From contig JALWOO010000064.1 in the NCBI GenBank assembly GCA_027083485.1, positions 1-8,833 of the forward strand: a DNA stretch of 8,833 nt, in the 5' to 3' direction. The stretch is from Amylibacter sp. Lineage in GTDB: Bacteria; Pseudomonadota; Alphaproteobacteria; Rhodobacterales; Rhodobacteraceae. Positions 6,687-8,833 of the stretch are shown piece by piece. Within the stretch, counting starts at the first letter, position 1, and each line of letters begins with the position of its first letter. The translations under genes and the position numbers were made by a program. The notes beneath the pieces were generated by a model. The model had not been told where the DNA came from and searched no databases. It saw only the letters and a list, made by a program, of their open reading frames with translations.

Positions 6687-7508
6687 TTATTCCGGCAAGG
6701 CCTCTGGCTGCGGGGTTGTGTCATGGATGGCGTGTTGGAACTCTTCGGAATGGGCGACAACGACGTTATCCATCAGCAGCACCACCCCATAGGCCGCCGG
6801 TTCTGCAACCGACATGGATTCGTCCCCGTCACGCAGAATCAGCGGGGTTTGGTGGCAGGTGCTTTTGAACATGGAAAACCCTTGCCCGTTGGCCGAACCG
6901 GAAATGGTGCGATGCACATGGCCGCTGAAAATATGGGTGGGTGTCGGGTGCTGTGCCAGCAGGGCCAATAGCTCCGCCCCGTTTTTCAGCGGAATTTTAT
7001 CCATGGCACGAATCCCGGTGGCAAAGGCCGGATGGTGGCTGAAAATATTGATGCGCTGCGCGCCTGATTCGGCCAGAACCTGTTTCAGCCAGTTCATCCG
7101 TGCCGGACATAAAAAACCCACATGGTAATCATTGCGAAACGGCGGCCCGTCCAGCGTGTCGAGCATGATCAACCGGTCCTGTCCCAGATCGACCACCGAT
7201 TGCAGATGGCCTTGGCCGGTGCGCGGCAGACCGGAAAACACCGCCATGATGTTATCGCGGTTGTCGTGATTCCCCGGAATAAGAGACCAGGGCAGCGGGC
7301 AGTCGGCCAGCACCTCCTGAACACGGTAGTATTCGGCTTGTTTGCCTGAATTGGTCAGATCACCCAGCAAAACAACGTGATCGGCTTCCGGATAAGAGGC
7401 AATGGCATGACTCATGGCCTGCTGAAACCGGGCAAAAGGATCAAGGCCAATAATGGTTTCGCCTTGGCTGCGCATGTGGATATCGGAAAAAACCAGAACC
7501 TGTTTCAT
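6687..7508 (-). CDS. Calcineurin-like metallophosphoesterase (class III cyclic-nucleotide phosphodiesterase type)
   Basis: A 273-residue cytoplasmic protein with the full dinuclear metallophosphoesterase signature: D9-x-H11 (FSDIH), GD at 49-50, GNHD at 79-82, HH at 158-159 (FSHHP) and GHVH at 196-199, with STCHQTP following. This order and size fit the CpdA/GpdQ-like group that hydrolyses cyclic nucleotides or glycerophosphodiesters. The substrate cannot be fixed from sequence, so no gene symbol is given. The ATG at 7506-7508 has AAGGG 6 nt upstream. No signal peptide is seen. The last 15 or so residues (HDTTPQPEALPE) look like a disordered tail. It stands alone: pyc is upstream on the same strand but separated by 172 bp and a strong hairpin, and tRNA-Gly follows with its own promoter. 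Confidence 0.9.
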   Translation of the reverse strand: MKQVLVFSDIHMRSQGETIIGLDPFARFQQAMSHAIASYPEADHVVLLGDLTNSGKQAEYYRVQEVLADCPLPWSLIPGNHDNRDNIMAVFSGLPRTGQGHLQSVVDLGQDRLIMLDTLDGPPFRNDYHVGFLCPARMNWLKQVLAESGAQRINIFSHHPAFATGIRAMDKIPLKNGAELLALLAQHPTPTHIFSGHVHRTISGSANGQGFSMFKSTCHQTPLILRDGDESMSVAEPAAYGVVLLMDNVVVAHSEEFQHAIHDTTPQPEALPE

Positions 7509-7635
7509 TGTGTGCCCTTGCAGATGGATATATCAATCCAGTCGCGCAAAGACCGTGAAAATTCTTGTCAGAAACGCCATGAAACAATGACTAAATGTCG
7601 TTATTGTATTTTTCCGCTAGCCACCCGCCCGCAAT

Positions 7636-7665
7636 TGTCTTGGCGGCAATGGTGCCGCCAAGACA
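7636..7665 (-). terminator. Perfect 13-bp stem-loop at the 3' end of pyc
   Basis: TGTCTTGGCGGCA (7636-7648), a 4-nt loop ATGG, and TGCCGCCAAGACA (7653-7665) form a perfect 13-bp GC-rich hairpin. It begins 15 nt after the pyc stop codon. No T run follows on either strand: minus-strand continuation is AATTGCGGGCGGGTGG. It may still terminate pyc transcription or protect the mRNA 3' end. The remaining part of the intergenic region (7509-7635) is A/T-rich and should hold the metallophosphoesterase promoter, but I cannot pick a convincing pair of hexamers. Confidence 0.6.
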
Positions 7666-7680
7666 GTGTTCAGGCCATGC

Positions 7681-8833
7681 CTATTCTAATTCGATCAACA
7701 GATCCTTGGCGTCCACCTGTGATCCGGCGGGCGCATGCACTGCTTTTATGGTGGCGTCTTTTTCGGCGTGAATGCCGGTTTCCATTTTCATCGCTTCGAT
7801 GGTCAACAGCAGATCACCGGATTTGACCTTTTGCCCCGCCGCCACCACGACCGAGGAAATCACGCCGGGCATAGGCGCGCCAATGTGGTTGTCGTTGCCC
7901 GGTTCGGCTTTGGGGCGTTTTGCGCCGGTGGCTGCGATTTTGCGGTTGGTGACGCGGATGGTGCGCGGCTGGCCGTTCAGCTCAAAGAACACGCGGGCTT
8001 CGCCGTTTTCATCGGTGTCGCCCACCGCTTGCAAGCGGATTTCAAGGCGTTTGCCCGGGTCGATTTCGGCAGAGATTTCCTCGCCCGGGGCCATGCCATA
8101 GAAAAACGTGTGCGTGGGCAGGGTGCGCACCGGCCCATAGGTGCGGTGGCGGCCCATGTAATCCAGAAACACCTTGGGATACATCAGATAGCCGTTCAGG
8201 TCTTCGTCATCGACGGTGAACCCTTCCAGTTGCGCGGACAGATCGGCGCGGGTGGCTTCTATATCCACCGGTGGCATATGGGCACCGGGGCGGGTGGTGG
8301 CGGGGGTGTCACCCTTGAGCACCTTGGCCTGAAACGCTGGCGGGAAGCCACCCGGAGGCTGGCCCAGATTGCCGCGCATCATGTCGATTACCGAATCGGG
8401 AAAGGCGACCTCTATTTTCGGGTCTTCGACCTGTTCGCGGGTCAGGTTTTGGGTGACCATCATCAGGGCCAGGTCGCCGACCACCTTGGAGGAGGGCGTC
8501 ACCTTGACGATATCGCCGAACATCTGGTTCACATCCGCATAGGTCTGGGCGACCTCGTGCCAGCGGTCCTCAAGCCCCATGGAGCGGGCCTGCGCCTTGA
8601 GGTTGGTAAACTGGCCACCGGGCATTTCGTGCAGATAGACTTCGGAGGCCGGCGAGGAAATGCCGCTTTCAAAGGCGGTATATTGGGCGCGCACCCCTTC
8701 CCAGTAGCCGGAGATTTCGCGCACGGCCTTGATATCAATGCCGGTGTCGCGGTCCGTGTGGGCCAGCGCCTCGACCACAGAGCCAAGGCAGGGCTGCGAT
8801 GTGCCGCCGGAAAAGGCATCCATGGCCACATCC
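7681..8833 (-). CDS. pyc: Pyruvate carboxylase, C-terminal third (5'-truncated by window edge)
   Basis: Biotin-dependent ATP-driven carboxylation of pyruvate to oxaloacetate, an anaplerotic cytoplasmic enzyme. The fragment has 383 residues, open through the window edge, beginning DVAMDAFSGGTSQPCLGS in the carboxyltransferase domain. It includes HEMPGGQFTNLKAQA and VTPSSKVVGD (fragment residues 111-120), whose Thr corresponds to the catalytic threonine of characterised enzymes. After the linker domain, a C-terminal biotinyl domain carries EAMKMET. The biotinylated lysine (codon 7786-7788) is 35th from the C-terminus, as usual. Full enzymes have about 1150 residues, so the biotin carboxylase domain and the start of the carboxyltransferase domain lie outside. 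The arrangement distinguishes it from separate oxaloacetate decarboxylase or carboxyl carrier genes. No defects are seen. Confidence 0.97.
   Translation of the reverse strand, partial: DVAMDAFSGGTSQPCLGSVVEALAHTDRDTGIDIKAVREISGYWEGVRAQYTAFESGISSPASEVYLHEMPGGQFTNLKAQARSMGLEDRWHEVAQTYADVNQMFGDIVKVTPSSKVVGDLALMMVTQNLTREQVEDPKIEVAFPDSVIDMMRGNLGQPPGGFPPAFQAKVLKGDTPATTRPGAHMPPVDIEATRADLSAQLEGFTVDDEDLNGYLMYPKVFLDYMGRHRTYGPVRTLPTHTFFYGMAPGEEISAEIDPGKRLEIRLQAVGDTDENGEARVFFELNGQPRTIRVTNRKIAATGAKRPKAEPGNDNHIGAPMPGVISSVVVAAGQKVKSGDLLLTIEAMKMETGIHAEKDATIKAVHAPAGSQVDAKDLLIELE

Overview
The window looks like chromosomal DNA of a GC-rich alphaproteobacterium, most likely a Rhodobacteraceae-type organism. The signs are the codon and base composition, a large pyruvate carboxylase, a two-gene indolepyruvate:ferredoxin oxidoreductase of the proteobacterial type (about 717 and 497 residues), and a tRNA-Gly with an encoded CCA end. 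The family assignment is inference from sequence style; no marker gene fixes it.

Layout. (1) Positions 1-1375, minus strand: a small DUF2834-type membrane protein gene followed after 7 bp by lysA (diaminopimelate decarboxylase), whose 3' end lies outside the window. (2) Positions 1376-1668: a divergent intergenic region with candidate operator palindromes. (3) Positions 1669-5819, plus strand: a compact three-gene operon, a MarR-family regulator followed by iorA and iorB. The genes are 10 bp apart and then overlapping. (4) Positions 5927-6481, plus strand: a six-helix DUF4386-like membrane protein. (5) Positions 6496-6661, minus strand: a tRNA-Gly(GCC) with its own recognisable promoter and a UUCG-loop terminator. 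(6) Positions 6687-7508, minus strand: a calcineurin-like metallophosphoesterase. (7) Positions 7509-7680: an intergenic region with a perfect 13-bp stem-loop next to the stop codon of pyc. (8) Positions 7681-8833, minus strand: the C-terminal third of pyruvate carboxylase, with biotinyl domain; its 5' end lies outside the window.

How the genes work together. IorA (thiamine-diphosphate and Fe-S subunit) and IorB (gamma-type domain plus a long C-terminal extension) should form an enzyme that oxidatively decarboxylates arylpyruvates, made by transamination of aromatic amino acids, to aryl-acetyl-CoA while reducing ferredoxin. The MarR gene in front is the likely local regulator. The flanking genes are housekeeping functions (lysine/peptidoglycan precursor synthesis, anaplerosis, translation) with no evident link to the operon.

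I see no mobile element, CRISPR array or clearly undescribed multi-gene system. The points most worth a second look are the non-canonical CxxDxxC iron-sulfur motif in IorA, the uncharacterised C-terminal half of IorB, the putative MarR operator, and the strong T-less hairpin after pyc.
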